Shown here: positions 11,758-22,539 of the stretch, one piece after another
Numbering within the stretch: the first letter of the stretch is position 1
Layout: every line of letters begins with the position of its first letter
Origin: Pycnopodia helianthoides
Taxonomy: Eukaryota > Echinodermata > Asteroidea > Forcipulatida > Asteriidae
Direction of reading: 5' to 3'
DNA length: 64,000 bases
Assembly (NCBI GenBank): GCA_032158295.1
Contig: CM063255.1
Span: 18,187,094-18,251,093 of the forward strand
Notes under the pieces: model-generated
Databases searched by the model: none
Seen by the model: only the letters and a program-made list of their open reading frames with translations
Told to the model about the DNA's origin: nothing
Program-made: the position numbers and the translations under genes

Positions 11758-13681
11758 AATGGCGTCTTAGACAGGATTGAGTATTCCTGCCATTTTTTCA
11801 TCAATTGGATTTGTCCGCACTATTTAAACATTGAGTTGAACATTTAAATAATGACGTCGGTTTGACCGGATTTAAACCCGGACTTTAAGGTTTCCTCTTG
11901 AGAATTCATGTGTTCGATTTCGCGTTGTTAAATTGTCTATAACTATTAATGTGATGGTTACCATCTAGCTTTTGTCTTCCTTGCAATGATATGAGGACTT
12001 CTTCGACAAAATGTTTTTTTTGTATACCAAACATTTTATGTTGTACAATTTGTATTGTAAAATTTATAGTCATGTTGTTTGTAAATGTGCAGTGGATAGC
12101 ATTAAAACTACACTGAATAACATATTCACTGCCATTTCGAAGCTTTTTAAAAAGCCTAGTGAAGACAGAGTTAATAAGTTGCAGTCACCTAACCCTAGTA
12201 CTTTTTCGCATTCAGTTTGAAGAGGCTAAGCCACTAGCTTTTGAGCAAGTTTCAGATGGAGCTGCTGTTTTCTTTTATAATGTAGAGGTGGAAGGAGGTG
12301 TTTTTGTTTCCCCTTCTGTGAGTGTTTTAAGTGATAGCCACTATGCATTTTCGAGGGCCTCAGTATTTTAGGTAGCCATTTGTTTAGGTTGCCAGATGGC
12401 AAAGCCAGAGAAAAAATAGGGAAGTCGACTTTGTATTCGTGGATTGTAATTTTTTTCATGTACCTGTAGTGGCAGTAGCGGTGACCATTGGTAGGCCCAC
12501 AGTGTTTCTTATCTGGGGTCTGTGGCCAAAAGCCATGACTTAGTTTACTTTTGTTCATCTAGTCTTCCCAACATTTTGTAGTTGGCTGTAACACTTTAAG
12601 AGAGGAATCTCGCACATTGCTGGTGCCAGATCAAGCTGCCTCTGATACACTTAAGTATGGTGTCAGCTCTTCATAAAAGAGTCTGGAGGTTTTTTGGCAC
12701 CATCAGTTATGCACTCCTTTTCATTGTATAAATTTCAAATAGTGTTGTCCAACTTGGTTTTTGTTCTTACAGTGTGAGTGAGACTGTTTATCTATACCAT
12801 GCTTTTTTACCCTTGGGGATGCATACATTATTTTGTGATTGGTAGTATTTTTACTCTTTGCTTTCCAAATTCCAAGTGATTAGGATGTGCTGTCTGCCAG
12901 TTGTATTTTATTCTGCATAGTAATCTTTCTTAGCATTGAATGGAACCAAACTGTTTTGCCCGCCTAGTGTTTAGATGTATATATGTTTTTGAAAAAAATA
13001 AAAACATTGTCTGTAGTAAGATCAAAGATAAATGTGATTTGGATTTCATTACATGGTTTTGCATTTTTAGAATGATTTTCACCAAGTGCTGTGTAAATTA
13101 TTTATAGTTTTTGACATGATTTTGAATAACACTTTTTGTTTTGTGTTGTATGGCCATGGTTGCTCTATCATCATTACAGACAAGTGATTTCCACCATGTG
13201 AGTGTATTATGTCTGTTCAACCCTGTGGTTGACCTCAACTATAGGTAACAACTTTGTTATTTGAGATTGGGTTCAAGAATTTCCTGATTGTACTGTGTGT
13301 GTTCACTTGTAAAATTTGCTACACAGGTTTTGTATTGGGATTTACTGTTACCCTTTACTTTTGTTTCTTTTTGAGCTGAATACAATTTTTATGAGAATGT
13401 TTTATTCAAACCTGTGTGTTAGTTTGTAATTAGAAAACCTTGTCTTAATGAACATTCAGTGGGTAGTATATGCAGTGTTCTTTTCTGATGTGTAAAGGAG
13501 TCTGTATTCATCTTAAATAATTTATGTACAATGGACCTTGTTGTATTATGAGATTGTATTAAGATGCCTATGATTTAAAGGTGTAAATCATTTAATGTCG
13601 TTTTTATAATATCATTTCTAGGTTGCACTTGTACGTTTTGTTTAGGACCACTCGGGTTGCGTGATCGTAAAGTAGACAACA

Positions 13682-14077
13682 TGTAGGGAACCCAAGTGTG
13701 CCCTCAGTGTTCAAGTGTCTGATTCAACTTTGTAATTAGCATATTTACAATAAGAAGTTAAGTTTAGGTCCACGACCTTTGGACTCGCTCTCTTTTCACT
13801 TTTAGCTTTGAGCAAGAGAGAGCACAATGCTTCTCAGTTGGTATTTCTCTCTATTTTTGTAGGGAGCATAGCTCTGGCCATGCTCCAAATACCAATCATA
13901 GGGAAGGATAGTTAGGTTCAAAGATAGTTGACTTGGATATTGTAAACTTTTATGTAGCCAGCCTTGTGTTGACCTTTTATATTTCATTTTATATTTTAGA
14001 CATATGGATTTTGCTTTTGTTGTATTTTGGTAAATGCTCAACCTTAGAGGGTTGGCTTCCTTGTATGTACCTCTACA
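13682..14077 (+). repeat. 3' LTR, internally deleted
   Basis: 396 bp, starts TGTAGGGAACCC and ends CTCTACA. It diverges from the 5' LTR by substitutions and about 140 bp of net deletion, so the insertion is not recent. Confidence 0.75.
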
Positions 14078-15639
14078 TTACAGCTACATCAAATCTATTC
14101 ATTGTATGTTTAGATCTGCCATTGGGCAATTCCACAATAACAGAGTGGTGCTAAGACACATTTCGCAAAGTTCAATCATGTTTCTCACAAAGACTCTATT
14201 GATTAATCTAGAAAGTTTGGTAATATTGAATAACCTAGTACATGTACCTGTCAGTTTGGGAGTTTTTTTTTTTCAATCACCCTCTTCCATTTATTAGACA
14301 TGAATATTTGAATCACTGGTAACCAAGTGATGGAAAATAGACATCATTTTGAATTTGTTTATTTATTATCAAAACTATGTGAAATTCAAAACAATTAAAA
14401 ACCATCAGTGGTGTTCATGTACACAGCACATTTAAAGGGTAAACTTTAGTATGATTACCCTACTTGAGAAAAATGGTCATTGACCTTTTTGTAGGTCGTC
14501 ATTAGAAATATTGTGCCTGCTGACAGAGTGCCGGTAAAAGAGTGATGAATGGCTGCAAGGTTTATATAATGCAACACCCCCAAAAATTACAATCTTGATT
14601 TTGTGCCACATCGTGTTTTGTTTTTGCCAGATCATTCTTTGTTCATATTCAGTCTGAAAACAAGCAACTTGCTACAGATTTGTGTAGTTTTTCAATTGGA
14701 TCTCATTCCTTTACCATCCCTTTGTTACCAAAAGATTAAGTAAACTTAATGTTTGGAAACAAAATGTCATTTGTCTCGTTTTCATACTTTTCGAATCAAA
14801 AATATTTTAAGCTTTTTGGTGACAGAGTGACAATTATATGTTTGTAATAATTTAAAAAAATATATATAAACGGTGAGATTTGAAAAGAAAAGTTTTATTT
14901 ACTGTATTTTTTATACTTGAGTTTAGTTCTTAAAGTCTCAAATAAATAATAGTTACATTACAACTGAAACTATTTTGATTTTTGGGGATCAAATTTTAAT
15001 GATTTGGATATATTTAGGGCAGTCGTGGAGTATGTATCGTAACAAATAGATTTTCAGCTTAAATTTGATACCAACTTTGTTCAAAAACTCTAAATTTGAA
15101 ATGTTGGGTACTTTGTCCCATTTGGCTTGGAATTGCATAATAACAACATTGTGGTATTGGGGGAAACAAGGAAAAAGTAAAATAAAAATTGTTGCTGTTG
15201 AGTGCAACCTGTGACTCTTTTTTGTTACTGTTGTTAGTCTTGATAGCCTGACCCAAACTACATGATTATTTGCAAGGTAATTGTTTATTCATGCTTTATT
15301 TAACTATTCAATTCATCCCCCTGGTGCTCCCTAATCATAATAGAAACCAGTTGTTTGCCTAAACCAGAGTTTGACTTTTACTATTTTGGAATCCCTTTAA
15401 GCCAGAATGTTTCTTTTGATATTTCGGAATCCCTTTTTTGAACACACTGCATCTCATGTACTTTCATTTAGTAAATCCATGTTTCTCAAACCGTTTTTTT
15501 TACAACCTTCAATGATACAAAGCTCACCTCATGGAAAGTTTTAGTAAAATAAATTCAGCCATTCCGAAACTATATTTCTTTTAAGCTAATTGACATTTTT
15601 TAAATTCAAATAATTTTATCAGTGGCAGTCTAGATCAGA
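14078..15639. other. Distal 3' flank of TRIM 1
   Basis: Parts align with 44250-45060 and 60200-61470, the downstream regions of TRIM 3 and TRIM 4 (for example 'tttcatacttttc', 'gataccaactttgttcaaaa', 'accagttgtttgcct'). The small frames 13933-14297 and 14989-15256 show no domain. Confidence 0.5.
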
Positions 15640-15809
15640 CGGTAAAACTTTTCCCCAAATACAAGTTTATGTACATCGAGGCCAAGGCCCTTTAGTTGAC
15701 GTCAGAGCAGTGCCAGCTAGTGCACCTAAAAGGAATCTAGACAATGGACTCACACAACAGATTTGATGAACCTGAGCTATTACCGACCAACAAAGTTTAC
15801 TCTAGTTAA

Positions 15810-16210
15810 CCCTGGGGTCAGCGAAGGTGCTCACGCCTTAGGCACTTTTTTTATATTTTTGTTAATTACAACACTATTTTTTCTTCAATTTCGCTGACAA
15901 AGTGGCTGAACCGATTTTGCCCTAGAGGTCATTTACCGGGTAGGCCAGTTGTCACAAATGTGGGTGGAGCCTAGGCGGCACTCATTTGTACTATTTTTTG
16001 GCAAAATTGCGGATTTCTACATGCTTTGGCAAATCAGTTGTGAACCTAGATGTAATTGCCAGAATGTTAAAATCTTTGGTGTGTGTGTTCAGTGAACTTA
16101 GATTCATCTGTTCAAACCATTTGAACAAGATTTGTGCCCCCAAACACAGTTATTTACACCCAAACATAAAACGCCTACCGCGTGAGCACCCTGGGGGACG
16201 CTTGTAAAAA
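15810..16210. mobile_element. Inverted-repeat insertion in the polymerase relic
   Basis: The left end has CCCTGGGGTCAGCGAAGGTG, then CTCACGC; the right end has GCGTGAGCACCCTGGGGGAC, an imperfect inverted match. Homologous relic copies lack the segment. Exact ends are uncertain. Confidence 0.55.
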
Positions 16211-16495
16211 TTCTAAGCTGGCTGCTCGAAGGTTTTTTTAAAACAACTTGAGTATCTCTGATGACGACAACCAACATGTGCAAAAAGGTTTGGAACAACT
16301 TTGGTTGTAATACCCTGAGAGACAACCAAGATCTAGATCTCACGATGGACACACTGTACACGAACATCTTTCAAATCTTTAGGGCAATGTGTTTTAGGAA
16401 CTTATAGTCTCGATCAAGACCACTACTACACAGCCCCTGGATTAGTTTGGGATACATTACTACAAATAACCAAGATACACCTACAATTCGTGCCT

Positions 16496-18045
16496 GATAT
16501 TTTTCAGCGTGATTATATTTAAAACATGACAAAATAAGGCTTTAAAAAGACTATGAATGTCCAAAGACAGTGATTGCCATTTATCACTGAGTAGGGCGTT
16601 AAAACAAAATTCAAATCAGCTCCATTTAGCTTCAAGTCATTTGGGTTGTTACGCGTATCTCTTAACAATTACACCATGTGAGTCACACACAAATTCAAGT
16701 GCAGTGATGCTTGATTTCAAGTCTGAGATCGCGGTTATTCCTCTGTATCAGGCACGAGAAACGCCCCCAGCACAGATAAGTTATCATGGGCCAATCTAAC
16801 AATGGGCGCTATTTGGGTCAATAATGTATTGGCTATCAAGTAGACTAAAAGCCACGATCGCAGGCTTGGAACCAAGTCTACACGGTTCACTGTAGTAGAT
16901 TAAATAAGGAGATTCACAAAATTTCTTTTCTATTTTGGTATTGAGGGTTAACCGTTTGATTTTCTGCCAAATAACCGAATGAGGTGTTCAAAAGCATATG
17001 AACAGGTTATGTGTTGTTTGAGGACTCTAATGCCCTTTTCGTGTTGAACAAAAACCTTTTCCGGTAAGTTAGCAGCAAACCTGCCATGGTGAATCGTGTG
17101 GTGAACCATCAGACATGCATGCAACAAGAAAGTTTGGACATGTATTTTTGGTGCAGGTGCAAGGCGGTCATGCCAGGAATCGTCATTGTAACGCCTCAGG
17201 GTGAATAGGCAATGGGGTTTCTATCCGGACGGGTTATTTTGGGAGCGACACCGGTGTTAATTTGTGTTATTTTATGAAATTCATACCGAACATACAAAAT
17301 GGAGAGTTTGATATAAAGAAATATATACTTCGAAGAAACAAAATATTTCACAAGAACCAACCCAAGTGAAATTAATAATTTAGGCTTCCCCCATGAATAT
17401 AGTCATGTTTTATTTGTGAAAGCGAGTCAAAGTCATGTCAAGGAGTCCATTTACAGTGAGCATGATTATGCAGTGTGAGAAATTCAGCCGTAAAATCTTT
17501 TGTTTAGCGCCAAAGAGAGGGTTATAAAGTTACGTCTAACACAATGCACGCTCTGTACGATTTGCTACGGGATACATTGCATGTTGCCGCTATTTCTCTC
17601 TGTGATTTTCCGCTCCTCCGCAAAAGACGAATATATGCACGGTTTTCGTTCGAAATTAAGCCACGAAACACCATGTTGTAAAATGGCTCTTGCTTTCTAT
17701 AACTATGTATCAAATGCTTTGTTTCACTTATGAATTGTCTCTGCTCCACCAAAGATTGCAGTATATCTGTGTGCAGTCAACTCCGCAAAATAAACTAAAG
17801 GAACTTTCAGACAATCCCGCGCAAAATGCTTGGGCCACCCATTCCCAACGTTACAATAAACATTCACTGTCCACATCCCCCTGACAATAAACATTCTCTC
17901 CCCGTCCCCCCCCCCCCACAAAAACATCCTTGCTGTTTTTAAACGCCCTACTAAGCAGTAAATGGACATTCAGTGTCTTTGGAGATTCATAGTCTTTTAA
18001 AAGCCTTATTTTGTAATTTAAAAAAAAAAAATCACGCTGAAAGAA
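16496..18045 (-). mobile_element. DNA transposon relic with inverted ends over 100 bp
   Basis: The left arm (about 16496-16620) and right arm (about 17925-18045) are imperfect inverted copies sharing TTTCAGCGTGATT, AAAATAAGGCTTT, AAAGACTATGAAT and AGTAGGGCGTT. The element interrupts the polymerase relic, which resumes near 18256. The inside carries a helix-turn-helix-like frame on the - strand (17522-17752). A block at 17805-17925 recurs directly at 18046-18165 (CAATCCCG..CAAAATGCTTGGGCCACCC), so the right side has been partly duplicated. Confidence 0.6.
17522..17752 (-). pseudogene. Helix-turn-helix fragment, possible Tc1/mariner-like transposase N-terminus
   Basis: A 76-residue frame containing NRAYIRLLRRSGKSQREIAA followed by TCNVSRSKSYRA. 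This is the pattern of a DNA-binding helix-turn-helix at the start of Tc1/mariner (IS630-type) transposases. It lies inside the inverted-repeat element 16496-18045. No catalytic DDE/D part was found downstream on this strand, so it is a fragment at best. A chance frame is not excluded. Confidence 0.45.
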
Positions 18046-18255
18046 TTTCAGACAATCCCGACCAAAATGCTTGGGCCACCCGTTCCATAACGTTACAATA
18101 ACCATACAATAACCATTCCCTGTCTCACAATAAACATTCTCTCCCCCGTCCCCCGTCCCCCCGCTCAATGTTGACTGGAACGCAGAAGACCATGCAACAA
18201 TGTGATTCAACATTGAAAGGGGGCAGGGGGGCCCAACGCGATATGGCCGGGATTG
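18046..18255. repeat. Direct repeat of 17805-17925 and adjoining C-rich DNA
   Basis: It repeats the AATGCTTGGGCCACCC / AACATTCTCTCCCC block found inside the preceding element. Both copies hold C-rich runs. Confidence 0.6.
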
Positions 18256-18973
18256 TAGAACTATAAACCAACATTGATTAACATCTTTTTGGAATGTGCC
18301 AAGAGAGGTAATTCGCTTCAACTGGAGAAACCAGATACAGCGAGGCAAACAAATACATACTGGTTATAAACGAAATAAACCCAACAAGTACATCTCACAA
18401 TTAGATACCAACAATCTATATAGTGGTTGGTCCATGAGCCATTACCTACCAACTGGTGGTTCTGAACTGGATCAAACAATCTCACATTAACAAAAGGAGT
18501 ATAATGGATATACCAGCTGACTCACCTGTAGGTTACCTTGTTGAAGTAGATCTAGACTACCCCAGAGTTGCATGATAGTCATAATGGCTACTCAATAGCA
18601 CACAAAAACATCACTACCCCACAAAATTAGTTATTGGATTATCAACAAGATGTCATTGGTGAGTGTATGACAGGCAATGAAAGTAAACTCAGAGCCACAG
18701 GCCACATTAGAACCTCCAAAAAACTATATGTTTCATTAACGCAACCTTCAATTTGACTTCTACCATGGTATGGTCTTAACCAAAATACACCCGAATGATA
18801 CAATTTGGTCAATCACCATGGATGAAACAATACATTGACATGACCACCAGCAAACAAAATTAGCCAAGATAGACCTTGAAATAGATTTCTTTAAACTCGC
18901 TAAAAAAGTAAGTGTTTGGTTAAAATACTCAGAGAACTGATGAATTGCATAATAGGATTACAAAGCTACTGGA

Positions 18974-19960
18974 AACTACTGAGTCACACAATGGAAGTAC
19001 ATGGCTACTGAGTCATGTAATGGAAGTACATGGCTACTGAGTCACGTAATGGAAGTACATGGCTACTGAGTCACACAATGGAAGTACATGGCTACTGAGT
19101 CACGTAATGGAAGTACATGGCTACTGAGTCACACAATGGAAGTACATGGCTACTGAGTCACGTAATGGAAGTACATGGCTACTGAGTCACGTAATGGAAG
19201 TACATGGCTACTGAGTCATGTAATGGAAGTACATGGCTACTGAGTCACACAATGGAAGTACATGGCTACTCAGTCACACAATAGAAGTACATGGCTACTG
19301 AGTCACGTAATGGAAGTACATGGCTACTGAGTCACGTAATGGAAGTACATGGCTACTGAGTCATGTAATGGAAGTACATGGCTACTGAGTCACACAATGG
19401 AAGTACATGGCTACTCAGTCACACAATAGAAGTACATGGCTACTGAGTCATGTAATGGAAGTACATGGCTACTGAGTCATGTAATGGAAGTACATGGCTA
19501 CTGAGTCATGTAATGGAAGTACATGGCTACTGAGTCACACAATGGAAGTACATGGCTACTCAGTCACACAATAGAAGTACATGGCTACTGAGTCATGTAA
19601 TGGAAGTACATGGCTACTGAGTCATGTAATGGAAGTACATGGCTACTGAGTCATGTAATGGAAGTACATGGCTACTGAGTCATGTAATGGAAGTACATGG
19701 CTACTGAGTCACACAATGGAAGTACATGGCTACTCAGTCACACAATAGAAGTACATGGCTACTGAGTCACGTAATGGAAGTACATGGCTACTGAGTCATG
19801 TAATGGAAGTACATGGCTACTGAGTCACGTAATGGAAGTACAAGGCTACTGAGTCATGTAATGGAAGTACATGGCTACTGAGTCACACAATGGAAGTACA
19901 TGGCTACTCAGTCACACAATGGAAGTACATGACTACTGGGTTACACAATAGAAATACTGT
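18974..19960. repeat. 29-bp minisatellite with higher-order structure
   Basis: About 33 copies of a 29-bp unit containing ATGGCTACTGAGTCAC and TAATGGAAGTAC. Four variants alternate: CACACA, CATGTA, CACGTA, and a CAGTCACACAATAG form. The last form always follows a CACACA unit, giving super-repeats of about five to six units. There are no unique spacers. Confidence 0.95.
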
Positions 19961-20289
19961 TTCACAGACTCTTCTATTGGTCCAATAGGAGTGTTCGGAT
20001 AATATTCTGACACATGCAGTGTCAGATTGGAGCTTGGTTCCAGGCATACAAATCTACACCAACATCACAGTCCAAGTCCCCATCAGTGTCAAGTGCAACT
20101 CCAAGTCACAAGTCATTTGGTTTGAATCAAAGAATAGGAGTCTCCAGGCACACAAGAAATAACAATACAAAACTTTTGTGGGAAAGTACAACTGTTGACT
20201 AAAAATGCGATAACAAAAAACTGTAAAAGCCCTTTAATGGTATGCTTTTGAATGGATTTTTATGTCATGTACCACTTTGTGATTTCAAA
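19961..20289. other. Unrecognised DNA
   Basis: A small frame (20014-20202, +) rich in Ser and Thr shows no domain. No gene is supported. Confidence 0.35.
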
Positions 20290-22160
20290 ATTTGCAGCAA
20301 ATTACCCATCTTTTCAAAAGGTCATGTCTGTCTGAATGTCCCGATTTCTATAAAAGGCTTAAAAGGCATAAATCATATCTGCCGTCTTCAACCTGTAGAT
20401 GCAAACATTTCTTTCTAGAATTAAGTTTTCAGACATGTAAAATGGCAGCCCTTGAAAAAGCTGAATAAATTACCATTCTAAGATTTAAACGTTTTGGTGT
20501 GTTCAATTGTTTAAACATGTGAAGGAAATCCACTAAAGTGATTGACATAATCTTTTACCATATTTTGTGACATAGGCCTAACCCAATTACTTTGTCATGA
20601 AAAGTTTTTGAAGGCAAAAAAAGGAAGGAAAACTACCTTAAAAGATCAGAAAAAATACATCAATTTAAAAGAATCAATTTAAATTCATTTTAATTTGAAT
20701 AACCAAATAGTGAAATGGTTGCCCACAAATGACTAAGAAATGACAACACAGTTGTACATCCCATGCGCCTAGATGTTCGCTGATCTGAATGCTTTGAACA
20801 TTAAGAGGTGCCAAACACTTAGTGTATAATTGCCACAGTGTCAGTTTTGAATGCCCCTAATACAATTAAATGCCACAGGAACAAAAAGAACCTTCAATTT
20901 GCTCGCATGTGTTAAACTCTTGTGAAATTGAATAAGTGATAATGAAATTGATCAGAAAAAAATCAAAAATAGGCCTAGAAAACATATCAAGTAAAAAACT
21001 ATAGGGAAACCTTTAACCCTTTCATTACCGAATTGTTTGGACATAAACAACCGCTGGTGACCGCATTGTTTGACCACTCGAGCGTGAAGCACACATTCTT
21101 ACACAACAGAAAGCTTTTGTTCAAAGGCCATTTTTACAAACTCTTTTATCTCCTTGAAGATATTGTTGTAAAGCAAAATAAGTAATAACAAGGTCTTACC
21201 TATTAAATTCCCTTTCATATAATCAAAAAATCATTGATATCAGCTAATAAATGCCAAAGTTCTTTGTCTTTCTTTCTTCAGTGTGATCTGTAATCTCAAA
21301 CACTTTTTTGTACACAATCATATGGCGCTCCGTAGCTGTTTGGTATTTCGGATCTTTCAAATCCAATTTGAAGACATTGCATATTAACAACCTTATTTTA
21401 TTTTACCATCATTGGAAAGATCCGATCTTTCTCTTTCCAATGATGGTAAGCTTGGGTATAGAGGGTGAACATGAACAAAACTACAGCTTTATTACAAAAT
21501 GGCCTTTGTGGTCAGACTTGATAGCTTTGTTTGTGTAAGCTTGGTCGAGTAAAGTCGCCAATGGTAAGGAAGAGGGGGTATTAGTGCAGTCGACTAAACT
21601 CGCCTATGGTATGGAAAGGGTTAAGTCAGTGATTTCAATCACATATCTAATTCAAATAGTTATTTCAGCATTCTAACAAGTACTGTTATTTACACAATAC
21701 TCACTGTACTAATGTGTACAGTGGCTGTTAACAGACCTAGATGTACTTCAAACTGTGTGCGTGTATGAAGTCCAAGTTTATTATCAACAGCCATATATCA
21801 ATAAACTGATAATCTCCGCACTGATCATTATAAAGAGGTGTTTGTCTGCACTTTTGACTGTTACAGCAAGTAGCTCTAGTACACAGTTTACCTTGCCCTG
21901 TACTGACCACGTACGTGTTATTAATTTTTTCAACGCCATCTTGACTGGAAAACCCAATCTCAGGAACAAACATTGTACATTGTGTCACATTCAACTGGAT
22001 TTACAGTTTGTGCAATCACTCCATTATGCAGCTAAAGCTATGCTCTAAAGAGCATTTACAGTTTCAGAAGAAAAGATAGATTTGAGAAATACATATCATC
22101 ATCATTAATTTATTACATCAAACCATGGAGACAAATAATGTGCCTTCAACCAGCGGTGAT
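20290..22160. repeat. Local tandem duplication, copy A
   Basis: It matches 22540-24115 in order: a block around TCAACCTGTAGATGCA, GGCAGCCCTTGA, TTTTGGTGTGTTCAA, then TTATCAACAGCC and AAACTGATAATCT, then AGTAGCTCTAGTACACAG, and finally CAAACCATGGAGACAAATAA. Copy A carries a TTAA-flanked MITE (21017-21620) that is absent from copy B. Frames in both directions (21737-22048) recur in copy B because the DNA is duplicated; no domain is seen in them. Confidence 0.8.
21017..21620. mobile_element. piggyBac-like MITE with TTAA target duplication
   Basis: 604 bp starting CCCTTTCATTACC and ending GGTATGGAAAGGG, flanked on both sides by TTAA (21013-21016, 21621-21624). CCC ends next to TTAA are typical of piggyBac. 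It contains an internal hairpin at about 21405-21446 (TACCATCATTGGAAAGA and its complement). The frame at 21308-21538 spans the hairpin and is not a gene. Confidence 0.75.
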
Positions 22161-22354
22161 ACCAAAGCCCCTAAAGAAATGCAATGTCACGTTTTTGATT
22201 ATGTCAAAACAAACAAGTTTCTTCCAAAGTTGTAAGGCATTTGGAACAACAATCAAACAAAATTTGTCCTGTAATGATATGCTATTTAATTTATTTAAGG
22301 TTATCATGTACAACTTATTGATATTTTTTTGTAATTCTTGTTTCTTAGTTATTT

Positions 22355-22440
22355 TCTAATATTGTACAGCGCTTTGATCCTTGTTAAAGGCGCTATATAA
22401 ATACCTACATTATTATTACATTATTATTGAACATTTGTAG
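22355..22440 (+). repeat. 3' tail of a LINE/SINE-type retroelement
   Basis: TACAGCGCTTTGATCCTTGT, then AAAGGCGCTATATAAATACC, then an ATT microsatellite. This GCGCTATATAAA tail followed by a short tandem is common at the 3' end of animal LINE/SINE copies. The body upstream is not recognised. Confidence 0.5.
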
Positions 22441-22539
22441 CAAGTTCCTTAAAAATTGCTTAAGACTTTTTGCAATTAAGTAAAGGGCACATAGTGCTCA
22501 CCCCCCCCCCCCCACTAGGCCAAAAAAGCCCTGTCTCAA

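Larger units (their letters stand above)
11225..14077 (+). mobile_element. Non-autonomous Gypsy-type LTR retrotransposon
   Basis: Two direct repeats (11225-11757 and 13682-14077) both start with TG, continue with AACCCA and GTGTGCCCTCAGTG, and end in CTCTACA. The 3' copy is shorter through internal deletions. The element is flanked by a 4-bp duplication TTAC (11221-11224 and 14078-14081). Two bases after the 5' LTR is a tRNA-type primer site beginning TGGCGTCTTAGACAGG (11760). The 1.9-kb interior has only short frames (12011-12220, 12159-12371) with no recognisable gag, protease, reverse transcriptase or integrase. It is therefore a structurally complete but non-coding element, mobilised by a partner. 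The Gypsy call rests on the target-duplication length and primer-site type and is inference. Confidence 0.75.
15640..18960 (+). pseudogene. Broken protein-primed B-family DNA polymerase (Polinton/adintovirus type), split by insertions
   Basis: Short blocks of one polymerase family are seen in order on the + strand in shifting frames with stops between: a block at 15650-15800, DNQDLDLTMDTLYTNIF near 16322-16372, YTAPGLVWDTLL near 16423-16460, LDTNNLYSGWSM near 18398-18435 (polymerase motif-A region), LPTGG, VGYLVEVDLDYPR near 18524, and QSPWMKQYID near 18810. These resemble the viral-like polB of Polinton/Maverick and adintovirus elements that is widespread in animal genomes. The gene is dead. 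MITEs interrupt it at about 15810-16210 and 16496-18255, and many stops and frameshifts are present. No other Polinton gene (capsid, integrase, ATPase) was recognised nearby. Related fragments sit at 35150-35400, 45080-45250, 45965-46076 and 52335-52935. Confidence 0.75.

Noticed and set aside
18974..19960. CRISPR array, because the repeat is 29 bp long
   Set aside because: Units are directly adjacent without unique spacers, variation is within the unit, and the DNA is eukaryotic. It is a minisatellite.
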